A stretch of DNA of 64,000 bases from Salvelinus alpinus. Taxonomy: Eukaryota; Chordata; Actinopteri; Salmoniformes; Salmonidae. Shown piece after piece: positions 13,501-28,600 of the stretch; position 1 is the stretch's first letter, and each line of letters opens with the position of its first letter. The stretch lies in the NCBI RefSeq assembly GCF_045679555.1, contig NC_092098.1:16320538-16384537 (forward strand), in the 5' to 3' direction. A program made the position numbers and the translations under genes. A model generated the notes under the pieces. It made no database searches. It saw nothing but the letters and a program-made list of their open reading frames with translations, and was not told the origin of the DNA.

Positions 13501-16500
13501 CGTATCTTTCCTCTCTTTCTATGTCTCTGAGTAAGGCTTTGAGTAAGGCCCAGTGCAGTCAAAATGTAAATTTTTCCCTGTATTTTGTATCATACTGTAC
13601 AACAGCTGATGAAACTAACAATGTAAATGTGTGAAAATCCACACATGCCCTTTAAATCAGCATGTTTTATATGGGAGGAGTTTTGCCCGGTGACATCAGC
13701 AGGTAGTAATGGTGCTTTCAAGATAACTGGGAACTCTGAAAAATAAGAAGTCAAACTAAGTGATCTTCAGGTCGGAAAGTGGGAGCTCTAGAAAGAGGCC
13801 CGAGTTCCCAACTTGGAATTTAGAGTCGGATGATCGTTCAAATCGATTTTTCCCATTCTGAGAAGATCTTTTTCTGAGTTCCCAGTTGTCTTGAACGCAC
13901 TGAAGTCTGAGATTTCCGAGTTCCCAGGTGTTTTTAACGTGGCATAAACAGATCAAACAAAGAGATTTCCAAACCTCTCTGCCAATAACTACTTTTCAGG
14001 TTATATATTCCTCTCATTAGGCCCCTCCACTCTGGTGGATTGATCCACACTGTGGTTAAAGTCCCAATGCTGACGTTTTTATATCAATATCAAATCATTT
14101 TGGGGTAACAATTAAGTACCTTACTGTAATAATTTTCCATTAAAATGGTCAAAAAGAAACAAAAACATATCTTTAGCAAAAAAGTGGGAAGTGGGAAGAA
14201 CAGGTATTTGATACACTGCCGATTTTGCAGGTTTTCCTACTTACAAAGCATGTTATGATACACTTCTCATCATTTGGTTTAAATCCAGAGAGGTTAGAAA
14301 AAGTATCTAGATCCTCTATGTTGTGGAGGGATTCCAATTGAGGTTTTAAAAGAAAACAAGAATCATCTGCGTACAATGACACCTTTGTTTTTCAGCCCTG
14401 GATTTCTAATCCCTTAATATTATTGTTGGATCTAATTTTAACAGTTAACATTTAGATGGCAATAATAAATAGATGTGCCGATAGTGGACAACCTTGTTTA
14501 ACTCCTCTTGACAGTTTAAACCTTTCTAAGATATAGCCATTATTTACTATTGTACACCTATGGCTACTATACATAACTTTAACCCATTTTAAAAGAGATT
14601 CTCCAAAATTGAAATAGTCCAGGCATTTATATATAAACTCCAGTCATACTTTATCAAAAGCCTTTTCAAAGTCAGCTATGAAAACCAGGCCTGGATTTCC
14701 CGATATTTCATAGTATTCTATTGTTTCCAGTATTTGTCTTTTATGATCTCAAATGTATCGTCCATGTAAAAAAACTGTCCGATTAGGATAAATAATATCT
14801 GACAAAACCTTTTTAATTCTATGTGCCAAGCATTTAACTAGGATTTTTGCATCACAACACTGAAGTGTAAGAGGCCTCCAATTTTTTAAATGGATGGGAT
14901 CTTTATATGTACCACTTTGATCCTGTTTCAGTAATAATGAAATCAGACCTTCTTATTGCGTGTCTGATAATCTACCGTTTATATAGAAGTGGTTAAAACA
15001 TGCTAATAATGGTCATCTGAGTATATCAAAAAAAGTTTTTATTATTTTTATAATACAGTATATTACAATGGATCTTTCTTGAATTAAGTTCCTCCATTTC
15101 TTTTAGTTTTTCCTCTAACTTACTCTGAGCCTTTATGGTACCGTTTTTATTGCTACAGTATCTGTCTGTACTGTTAGTCCTTCAATTTCCTTTGTTAATA
15201 TGGACTCGTTTGACCTAAATTGCTTTTCTTTTATAGATGAGTACTGAATTGCATGGCCTCTAAAGGCACATTTAAAAGTGTCCCAAACAATAATGGGATC
15301 TGCTGTACCTATGTTATGTCGGAAAAAGCAAGTTATAAATGATTCTGTCCTCGTTAAAAACACGTTTATATCCAGTAGGCTTTGATTAAATTTCCAATAT
15401 CCTCACCCACGTGAAAATTATGTAAGAATAATATATATGCCTATTATGTGATGATCCAACCGCATTCTGTCCCCTATCAACACTTTTTAAACTTTTGGTG
15501 CCAGAGAGAATGACATAAGAAAGTAATCAAGACGACTAGCTTGATTAAGCCCCCGTTATGTATATCTCACTAGGTCAGGGTATTTAAGTCTCCATATATC
15601 TGATAATTCCAATATATCCATGACATTCATGATTTCCTTAAGTGCCTGAGGGTGATAGTTTGTAGTGTGATCTCCTTTACGGTCCATAGAGGTATTTAAA
15701 ACCGTATTAAAATCTCCCACCATAATAATAGAGTCTAGTGTTGCTTTTAGAGTTGATAAATTCTTATATACATTTTCAAAGAAGCGTGGATCATCATTAT
15801 TTGGACCGTATAGGTTAATAAGCCATATCTGTTTATGGTCCAATAACATATTTAAAATCATCTACCTTGAGGATCTGTTTGGACAATTTGCGAGTTTGGA
15901 TCAAAATTACTGTTAATTAATATCATCAATTTCTTTGCCCATGGGAGAAATATATTTAGCCCCCCAGTCATTTTTCCACAAAACTTCATCTAAAATTGTT
16001 GAAAGAGTTTCCTGTAAACAATAGATATTATATTCCTTCTCTTAAATACTGATCGTCTTTTTTTATTATCTGCTAAGCCATTAATATAACTGGCTATACT
16101 TATTCCATCAATGACCATAATGAGACACAAGTTTCAATTCTATTTATCATAATATATGTTTGTAAACGTACCATTAAAAAGTGACATGATGATTGAGTGT
16201 CTATATAGCTGTACCATGATATTTGCATTGCTACTAAGTAAACCTCCAATTGGTCCCACTATTCCAACCGCTAAAACCCCAACCACCCCTGACCCCCCGG
16301 TCACATGGCCCCGGAGAGACCGGGACCCACCCTTCGAAAAGAGCACACAGTGCCGCCCACAGAACAGAAGCAGATCAACCGCCAAATGCATTCCATCGCC
16401 CTCACCTCGATTTGTATTATATATAGCCATTAAAAATATATTTTAAAAAACGTATTTTCCATAATTAGCCATTAATATTTGTAGTAATGTAGGCAGTTTA

Positions 16501-16601
16501 AGCAAAGGATTATTAGGATTAAATATTATTTTAGCAAACAACTATTGTGAATCATCCTATATTGTACCTGACATCTTTTACTCCCTCGCAACAGTTGTGG
16601 G

Positions 16602-16637
<36 letters not shown>

Positions 16638-19600
16638 CCCCTTTCCCCCACAACAACCATGGACTCAGATTCTCAACAGTTGCACCATCCTAGAGTCCAA
16701 CTCAAGAAAGGTCTTGATTTACGAATGTATAAACAGTTGCATCTGTATGAGGCCTGCAAAACTGAGCAAAAAATGGGCAGAAATGGGGAGATTTGATTAA
16801 CCATTGTCACGTACTAGGTGATGGAGGTCAGATATACCCCCTTCCCCTGATACACCCACACATGGTCCCCCATTGTGACTATATTCCCAAGCAAGTCCGT
16901 GCAGTCAGATTTTGTGCCACCAGGGCCACAATAATATGCCCCCTCTCTGAATGTCCGAGTGTGACCCCCTGCCACTGCCTGGGTGGGGGCACCCCACCGG
17001 AATCCCCACCGGCTAGGTACAAGGTCGTCAAGGTTCTCATTAGCAGCTTTGAGAATTTCCTTGTAAATTATGCTCTCCCATCAGGGGGCTCTGGCTTTGC
17101 AGAACCAACCCTGCCAGGCAGGCTCAGAATCTTGAGGGGGCGGTGCTGCTCTAGAAGGTCTCTGACCGCATTTTGGCTGCATACAGGCTGCTTACAGCAG
17201 GCCCATAAAACAGATAGGGACTTCTCATTAGTATCTGGGTCGTTCAGGTGGGTATCTAGGGTATAGGGTTGTGGACCATTCCATCAATATAGGACCATAA
17301 ATTTATTAATTAGATGTATAATTTATTTTTTAAATTTAGTTTCCCATGATAGGACAATAAATAAATTAGATGTATAATTTATTTTAAAATGCTATTCCAC
17401 CATGATAGGACAATAAATAAATAAATAAGATGTATAATTCATTATAAAATGTATATCCCTCATCTGCACAAAATTGAAAGCTCTCTCACAACCCCTGCTC
17501 ACAAACATACATTGGTTCTGGGATATGCAACCTTTTCCTTTCTCACTCACTTAACGCCACACTTTCCCAAACACCAATTAGTCCAAGGCTATGCCATTTC
17601 TTTCTTCTCATTGGTTCAAATTACAAATATGTCAAAGAACTATAAACTCGTTCATAATTATCAATTACTCAATTTACCTTAAAATCAGTATCACAGATGA
17701 CCTTAACTTCATTATCCAAATGGCCCTCCCATGAGGCTGATCAGACCACAAAGGAAAGCCATGATAGAGGTCAAAAGTCATACCACCCTTTTACAGTCGT
17801 GTTTCTTACTATATTATACAAATTAAGCGAAGTAAGAAAAGCTTTTCCATTAATTTTTGCATCTCTCGCATGCATTCCCAGAGAGTGTTCCAGAGTGAAG
17901 GAGGAGTGATAAAGGATGGAGATCAGGTTACAGACATCCAGCCTGGCTCTACAGTCACCGTGACGACAGCAACTGAGGTCTACAGGGCAGAGAGCCTGGT
18001 TATTACAGCTGGGTCCTGGGCCAACACACTGATGGCCTATACTGGACTACAAATACCACTACAGGTGCAGTCACACAAACACACATGCGCACACACACGT
18101 ATGCATACACACGAGTGAAGATTCTGAGCAAAAACTGTTTTGCATGTAATTTTGTCTTCAATTCTTGTCATATATAAGTTTACAAACAATGTAATCCAGC
18201 ATGACTTCTGCCGCATTCAAAACAATTTGAAACTCAGAACTGGGAAATCTCAGACTTCAGTGAGTTCAAGACAAATGGGAACTCTGAAAAAAACTAGCTC
18301 CAACTGGGAAAATACGTCTTGAGCGGTCACCCAACTCGGAATTCCAAGTCGGGAACTCTGGCCTCTTTCTAGAGCTACGACCTGAAGATCACTGACGTCA
18401 TGATACAACCTTGTTTTGTCTACCCCAGAGTTCCCATTTGTCTTGAAAGCACCATAAATCCGGAGAATACCAGACTTTGATGACAAAATTGCCCATGTGC
18501 CTCACCCTAAATAATTTCCCCCTCAGCACTTAGCCTTCTGTTCTGACTTGGTGCCTATAGCCTGTTTTAGAGAAATGTCACCATCAAATATTGTAAGAAC
18601 TTTCTTTGTCTGCTTATATGCCCCCTTTATTTATCCTATGATTCTGACTAGGTGTACAGGGAGAATACTGTAAGAACGGCCCATGTTCTGAATTCTGTTG
18701 CTGTACATTTAGGTGCTGAACAAATAGTTCTATTGACTACGTCCATTTTAGCTCGCTCATTAGTCTTAATCGAAATTACGGATTGCCTCATGTCTGCTCA
18801 TCGTTCCCTTATGCCATTGTTTATACATCTCATTGTTATAGGCCTATTGCTTATACAGTGAGGGAAAAAAGTATTTGATCCCCTGCTGATTTTGTACGTT
18901 TGCCCACTGACAAAGAAATTATCAGTCTATAATTTTAATGGTAGGTTTATTTGAACAGTGAGAGACAGAATAACAACAAAAATATCCAGAAAAATGCATG
19001 TCAAAAATGTTATAAATTGATTTGCATTTTAATGAGGGAAATAAGTATTTGACCCCTTCTCAATCAAAAAGATTTCTGGCTCCCAGGTGTCTTTCATACA
19101 GGTAACGAACGGAGATTAGGAGCACACTCTTAAAGGGAGTGCTACTAATCTCAGTTTCTTACCTGTATAAAAGATACCTGTCCACAGAAGCAATCAATCA
19201 ATCAGATTCCAAACTCTCCACCATGGCCAAGACCAAAGAGCTCTCCAAGGAATTCAGGGACAAGATTGTAGACCTACACAAGGCTGGAATGGGCTACAAG
19301 ACCATCGCCAAGCAGCTTGGTGAGAAGGTGACAACAGTTTCTGTGATTATTCGCAAATGGAAGAAACACAAAAGACCTGTCAATCTCCCTCAGCCTGGGG
19401 CTCCATGCAAGATCTCACCTCGTGAAGTTGCAATGATCATGAGAACGGTGAGGAATCAGCCCAGAACTACACAGGAGGATCTTGTCAATGATCTCAAGGC
19501 AGCTGGGACCATAGTCATCAAGAAAACAATTGGTAACACACTATGCCGTGAAGGACTGAAATCCTGCAGCGCCCGCAAGGTCCCCCTGCTCAAGAAAGCA

Positions 19601-22600
19601 CATATACATGCCCGTCTGAAGTTTGCCAATGAACATCTGAATGATTCAGAGGACAACTGGGTGAACGTGTTGTGGTCAGATGAGACCAAAATGGAGTTCT
19701 TTGGCATCAACCCAACTTGCCGTGTTTGGAGGAGGAGGAATGCTGCCTATGACCCCAAGAAACCATCCCCACCGTCAAACATGGAGGTGGAAACAATATG
19801 CTTTGGGAGTGTTTTTCTGCTAAAGGGACAGGACAACTTCACCGCATCAAAGGGACGATGGACGGGGCCATGTACCGTCAAATCTTGGGTGAAAACCTCC
19901 TTCCCTCAGCCAGGGTATTGAAAATGGGTCGTGGATGGGTATTCCAGCATGACAATGACCCAAAACACACGGCCAAGGCAACAAAGGAGTGGCTCAAGAA
20001 GAAGCACATTAAGGTCCTGGAGTGGCCTAGCCAGTATCCAGACCTTAATCCCATAGAAAATCTGTGGAGGGAGCTGAAGGTTCGAGTTGCCAAACGTCAG
20101 CCTCAAAACCTTAATGACTTGAAGAAGATCTGCAAAGAGGAGTGGGACAAAATCCCTCCTGAGATGTGTGCAAACCTGGTGGCCAACTACAAGAAACGTC
20201 TGACCTCTGTGATTGCCAACAAGGGTTTTGCCACCAAGTACTAAGTCATGTTTTGCAGAGGGGTCAAATACTTATTTCCCTCATTAAAATGCAAATCAAT
20301 TCATAACATTTTTGACATGCGTTTTTCTGGATTTTTTTGTTGATATTCTGTCTCTCACTGTTCAAATAAACCTACCATTAAAATTATAGACTGATCATTT
20401 CTTTGTCAGTGGGCAAACGTACAAAATCAGCAGGGGATCAAATACTTTTTTCCCTCACTGTATCTCATTAATACTGTATCTTATTCATAATTGTAGGCAA
20501 TGTTGGAATGATTTCATTGTTTTGCTTACTTTGTGTATTATAATTAGCTCATGTTCTTTTCTTGACGAGAAGGAGATACAATATTATGTTGTTGAGTCTG
20601 TTTGCCAGTGACAGTCTCTTCCCATTCAAATTTTTGTTTTCAACAAAAAATTCAGTAATAGACCAATGTAATTCCTTTTGATATAGAGAGGGTTGTTTTG
20701 TTTGCGCAATGTGCTGTCTGTGCGTCGGTATATTGTTTTTAAAACTGGATCCTCACAAATTTATTTTTATTCTTTTTAGACTACATAGGCCTAGCAAAAT
20801 ACTTCAAATGGTACTGTAGGCGAACCGAGTCTCTCTCTCTCTCTCTCTCTCTCTTTGGTGAATTTAAGGCCTCAAAATCTTGCTGAATTTATCTGAACTA
20901 ACATCTACAATATCTGAATTTCTGTCTGTGTCCATTTTGAAAGTGCTGAAGGAATAGGCCTACCTCGTCGCAGCTCCTTTGCTTGCACTTGCTTATACTT
21001 AGAGCTAAGTGTTAATGATATAAGAATACATTTTATGAACTTACTGAACATGAATGTAATATGTTTGTGTATGGTTACAAAGTCAAAACTCATGTTGGCG
21101 TTTGTTATCATTGAAGGAGAATGCGGTTCTTATTGACTTACACAAATCCACAAAGAGTCAGTAAAAACCACATTTGTTTAAGCAAGTCAGCCATATCAGC
21201 TATGGCTTTTAAAAAGGCTGTAAATGACGCTGAATTAACTCTTTCGATGACAGACAAGGCTCCGCTGATAGCCAAGTGTAGCAGTGGTAAGGATTCACTC
21301 CATGTTGCTGAAAGGAACATTCTGCTGTTGGGACAGCTTTACGTAGGCCCTGACAGTTTCTGGGCACCGTTTGTCACCCTTATAGTGCAATTAATGTATT
21401 GTTTAGTGTTGTGTTGTGTAGTGGCTTTGCTGGCATGAGTCTAAAAAAAAATTGGGGAGTTTGCCCCAGCAAGATTTACATGCTAAAATCACCACTGGCA
21501 CACACACGCATGCAGGCACACACGCAGACACACAGTTTATGTTATACAAACATGTAGCAACGACGACGACAAACATAAATACACCTCTCTTACAAACACA
21601 CATCCAGCTATGCAGCTGAGCCCCCTGTGATGACATCTGCTCCCATGTCTCTCCAACAAAACCAAATACAGATTGGCCTTTAACTTCCACTTACATACAA
21701 TCCATACAGTACATACACTATAAATATAGTACATACACTATATGCACAGTACATACAGTACATACCATATACATACAGTACATACACTATGTATACAGTA
21801 CATACAGTACATACACTATATATACAGTACATACACTACATATACATTACACTATATACACAGTACATACACTATATATACATTACACTATATACACAGT
21901 ACATACACTATATACAGAACATACACTATGTACAGTACATACAGAACATATACTATGTACAGTACATACAGTACATACACTTCATATACAGTACATACAC
22001 TATATATATAGTATATACAATATAAATACAGTACATACACTGTATATACAGTACATACAGTACATACACTACATACACTTCATATACAGTACATACACTA
22101 TATATATAGTATATACAATATAAATACAGTACATACACAGTACATAAAATACATATAGTACATACACTATATACAGTACACACAATACATATAGTACCTA
22201 TACTATATATACAGTACATGAAGTATATACATTATATATACAGTAAATACACTATATATGCAGTACATACAGCATATACACTATATCTACAGTACATACA
22301 GTACATACACAATATATACAGTATATACAGTACACATACAGTGCATACAGTACATACACAATACATACAGTACATACAGTACAAACACTATGCATACAGT
22401 ACAAACTCTATACATACAGTACAAACTCTATACATACAGTACATAAAGTATATATACATTGCATAAACTATATATACAGTAAATACAGTATTTACACTAT
22501 ACATACAGTACATACACTAAACACAGAGTACGTGCACTATATATACATTACATACACTAAATATACAGTACATACAGTACATACACTACATATACATTAC

Positions 22601-25600
22601 ATAGAGTACATAAACTATATACACAGTACATACACTATATATACAGTATATACAGAACATACACTATGTACAGTACATACAGTACATGCACTTCATAGAC
22701 AGTACATAAACTATATATATAGTATATACAATATAAATACAGTACATACGATGTATATACAGTACATACAGTACATACCTTATATACACTATATGTACTG
22801 TACAAACACTATATGTACTGTACAAACACTATATATACAGTACATGCAATATGTATACAGTACATACAATACATATAGTACATACACTATATACAGTACA
22901 TACAATACATATAGTACCTACACTATATATACAGTACATGAAGTATATACATTATATATACAGTAAATACAGTATATACACTATATATAGTACATACAGC
23001 ATGTACACTATATATACAGTACATACAGTACATACACAATATATACAATACATACAGTACACATACAGTGCATACAGTACATACACAATAAATACAGTAC
23101 ATACAGTACATACACTATACATACAGTACAAACTCTATACATACAGTACATACATAATACATACAGTACATACAGTACATACACTATACATACAGTACAA
23201 ACTCTATACATACAGGACATACACTATATATACAGTACATACAGTACATACACTATACATACAGTACAAACTCTATACATACAGTACAAACTCTATACAT
23301 ACAGGACATACACTATATATACAGTACATAAAGTACATATACAGTGCATAAACTATAGATACAGTAAATACAGTATTTACACTATACATACAGTACATAC
23401 ACTAAACACAGAGTACGTGCACTATATATACAGTACATACACTAAATATACAGTACATACACTATATACACATAGACACATACACATGTACATACACTAT
23501 ATATACAGTATATACAGAACATACACTATAAATATAGTACATACAGTACATGCACTTCATAGACAGTACATACACTATATATATAGTATATACAATATAA
23601 ATACAGTACATACACTGTATATACAGTACATACGGTACATACACTATATGTACTGTACAAACACTATATATACAGTACATGCAATATGTATACAGTACAT
23701 ACAATACATATATTACATTACACTATATACACAGTACATACAATACATATAGTACCTACACTATATATACAGTACATACAGATACATATAGTACCTACAC
23801 TATATATACAGTACATACACTATCATATACAGTACAAACAGTTCATACACTATGAATATTGTACATGCACTATATATACAGTAAATACACTGTACATACA
23901 GTATATATACAGTACATACAGTTTATACATACACTATATATACAGTACATACTCTATATATACAGTACATACTCTATATATACAGTACATACTCTATATA
24001 TGCAGTACTTACAGTACATACAGTACTTACACTATATATACAGTACATACACAACATATGCAGTACATACAATATGTATACAGTACATACAGTACATACA
24101 CTATATATACAGTAAATACACTATATATGTAGTATATACAGCACATACACCATATAAACAGTAAATACACTATACATACAGTATATGCAGTATATACACT
24201 ATATATAGAGTAAATACAGTACATACACAATATTTACAGTACATACAGTGATAGCCAAGCGTAGCGGTGGTAAGGTTTCACTCCATGGTGCTGAAAGGAA
24301 TGTTGGGACAGCTTTATGTAGGCCCTTACAGTTTGTGGGCACTGTTTGTCACCGTTATAGTGCAATTAATGTATTGTTTAGTGTTGTGTTTTGTAGTGAC
24401 TTTGCTGGCATGCTTCTAAAAAAATATTGGGGAGTTTGTCCCAGCAAGATTTACATGCTAAAATCACCACTGGCACACACACGCATGCAGGCACACACGC
24501 AGACACACAGTTTATGTCATACAAACATGTAACAACGACGACGACAAACATAAATACACCTCTCTTACAAACACACATTCAGCTATGCAGCTGAGCCCCC
24601 TGTGATGACATCTGCTCCCATCTCTCTCCAACAAAACCAAATACAGATTGGCCTTTAACTTCCACTTACATACAATCCATACAGTACATACACTATAAAT
24701 ATAGTACATACACTATATGCACAGTACATACAGTACATACCATATACATACAGTACATACACTATGTATACAGTACATACAGTACATACACTATATATAC
24801 AGTACATACACTACATATACATTACACTATATACACAGTACATACACTATATATACATTACACTATATACACAGTACATACACTATATACAGAACATACA
24901 CTATGTACAGTACATACAGAACATATACTATGTACAGTACATACAGTACATACACTTCATATACAGTACATACACTATATATATAGTATATACAATATAA
25001 ATACAGTACATACGACTGTATATACAGTACATACAGTACATACACTACATACACTATCATATACAGTACATACACTATATATACTAGTATATACACTATA
25101 TATACAGTACATGCAATACATACACAGTACATAAAATACATATAGTACATACACTATATACAGTACATACAATACATATAGTACCTATACTATATATACA
25201 GTACATGAAGTATATACATTATATATACAGTAAATACAGCATATACACTATATGCAGTACATACAGCATATACACTATATCTACAGTACATACAGTACAT
25301 ACACAATATATACAGTATATACAGTACACATACAGTGCATACAGTACATACACAATACATACAGTACATACAGTACAAACACTATGCATACAGTACAAAC
25401 TCTATACATACAGTACAAACTCTAATACATACAGTACATAAAGTATATATACATTGCATAAACTATATATACAGTAAATACAGTATTTACACTATACATA
25501 CAGTACATACACTAAACACAGAGTACGTGCACTATATATACATTACATACACTAAATATACAGTACATACAGTACATCCACTATATATACAGTACATACA

Positions 25601-28600
25601 CTACATATACATTACATAGAGTACATAAATCTATATACACAGTACATACACTATATATACAGTATATACAGAACATACACTATGTACAGTACATACAGTA
25701 CATGCACTTCATAGACAGTACATAAACTATATATATAGTATATACAATATAAATACAGTACATACACTATATATACAGTACATACACTAAACATAGAGTA
25801 CATTACACTATATACACAGTACATACACTATATATACAGTACATACACTATATACACAGTACATACACTATATACATGAACATACACTATGTATACAGTA
25901 CATACAGAACATATACTATGTACAGTACATACAGTACATACATTTCATATACAGTACATACACTATATATATAGTATATACAATATAAATACAGTACATA
26001 CACTGTATATACAGTACATACAGTACATACACTACATACACTTCATATACAGTACATACACTATATATACAGTATATACAATATAAATACAGTACATACA
26101 CAGTACATAAAATACATATAGTACATACACTATATACAGTACATACAATACATATAGTACCTATACTATATATACAGTACATGCAATGCATATAGTACCT
26201 ATACTATATATACAGTAAATACACTATATATGCAGTACATACAGCATCATACACTATGATATACAGTACATACAGTACATACACAATATATACAGTATAT
26301 ACAGTACACATACAGTGCATACAGTACATACACAATACATACAGTACATACTCTATATGTACAATACATACTCTATGCATACAGTACAAACTCTATACAT
26401 ACAGTACAAACTCTATATATGCAGTACTTACAGTACATAAAGTACTTATACTACATATGCAGTACATACATAATATATACAGTAAATACAGTATGTACAC
26501 TAGTACATACAGTACATACACTAAACACAGAGTACGTGCACTATATATACATTACATACACTAAATATACAGTACATACACTGTACATCCACTATATATA
26601 CAGTACATACACTACATATACATTACATAGAGTACATAAACTATATACACAGTACATACACTATATATACAGTATATACAGAACATACACTATGTACAGT
26701 ACATACAGTACATGCACTTCATAGACAGTACATAAACTATATATATAGTATATACAATATAAATACAGTACATACACTATATATACAGTACATACACTAC
26801 ATATACATTACACTATATACACAGTACATACACTATATATACATTACACTATATACACAGTACATACACTATATACAGAACATACACTATGTACAGTACA
26901 TACAGAACATATACTATGTACAGTACATACAGTACATACATTTCATATACAGTACATACACTATATATATAGTATATACAATATAAATACAGTACATACA
27001 CTGTATATACAGTACATACAGTACATACACTACATACACTTCATATACAGTACATACACTATATATATAGTATATACAATATAAATACAGTACATACACA
27101 GTACATAAAATACATATAGTACATACACTATATACAGTACATACAATACATATAGTACCTATACTATATATACAGTACATGAAGTATATACATTATATAT
27201 ACAGTAAATACACTATATATGCAGTACATACAGCATATACACTATATCTACAGTACATACAGTACATACACAATATATACAGTATATACAGTACACATAC
27301 AGTGCATACAGTACATACACAATACATACAGTACATACAGTACAAACACTATGCATACAGTACAAACTCTATACATACAGTACAAACTCTATACATACAG
27401 TACATAAAGTATATATACATTGCATAAACTATATATACAGTAAATACAGTATTTACACTATACATACAGTACATACACTAAACACAGAGTACGTGCACTA
27501 TATATACATTACATACACTAAATATACAGTACATACAGTACATCCACTATATATACAGTACATACACTACATATACATTACATAGAGTACATAAACTATA
27601 TACACAGTACATACACTATATATACAGTATATACAGAACATACACTATGTACAGTACATACAGTACATGCACTTCATAGACAGTACATAAACTATATATA
27701 TAGTATATACAATATAAATACAGTACATACACTATATATACAGTACATACACTACATATACATTACACTATATACACAGTACATACACTATATATACATT
27801 ACACTATATACACAGTACATACACTATATACAGAACATACACTATGTACAGTACATACAGAACATATACTATGTACAGTACATACAGTACATACACTTCA
27901 TATACAGTACATACACTATATATATAGTATATACAATATAAATACAGTACATACACTGTATATACAGTACATACAGTACATACACTACATACACTTCATA
28001 TACAGTACATACACTATATATATAGTATATACAATATAAATACAGTACATACACAGTACATAAAATACATATAGTACATACACTATATACAGTACATACA
28101 ATACATATAGTACCTATACTATATATACAGTACATGAAGTATATACATTATATATACAGTAAATACACTATATATGCAGTACATACAGCATATACACTAT
28201 ATCTACAGTACATACAGTACATACACAATATATACAGTATATACAGTACACATACAGTGCATACAGTACATACACAATACATACAGTACATACAGTACAA
28301 ACACTATGCATACAGTACAAACTCTATACATACAGTACAAACTCTATACATACAGTACATAAAGTATATATACATTGCATAAACTATATATACAGTAAAT
28401 ACAGTATTTACACTATACATACAGTACATACACTAAACACAGAGTACGTGCACTATATATACATTACATACACTAAATATACAGTACATACAGTACATCC
28501 ACTATATATACAGTACATACACTACATATACATTACATAGAGTACATAAACTATATACACAGTACATACACTATATATACAGTATATACAGAACATACAC

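Larger units (their letters stand above)
11455..17881 (+). other. PIPOX intron 2 (by the exons seen), expected to contain the missing exon
   Basis: I scanned this interval for a segment resembling the TGLLLLG…YAYKALRALQ exon and found none. It holds the repeats listed separately. The rest, including 11455–13700 and 16640–17270, shows no supported coding exon. Confidence 0.6.
18192..21497 (+). mobile_element. hAT-type non-autonomous element, copy 3, split by a nested Tc1
   Basis: Sequence homologous to the complete copy at 34769–36478 lies on both sides of a Tc1 insertion (18192–18855 and 20463–21497). Its right end, CTAAAATCACCACTG, matches the inverted terminus of that copy. The left part is incomplete. 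Its 3' end forms the edge of the satellite units that follow. Confidence 0.72.

Noticed and set aside
16793..17266. A 157-codon plus-strand open frame considered as the missing PIPOX exon
   Set aside because: It has no resemblance to the expected TGLLLLG or YAYKAL segments and lacks suitable splice phases. It is likely LINE-associated repeat.
19456..20106. Minus-strand open frames within the Tc1 element
   Set aside because: They are antisense shadows of the transposase.
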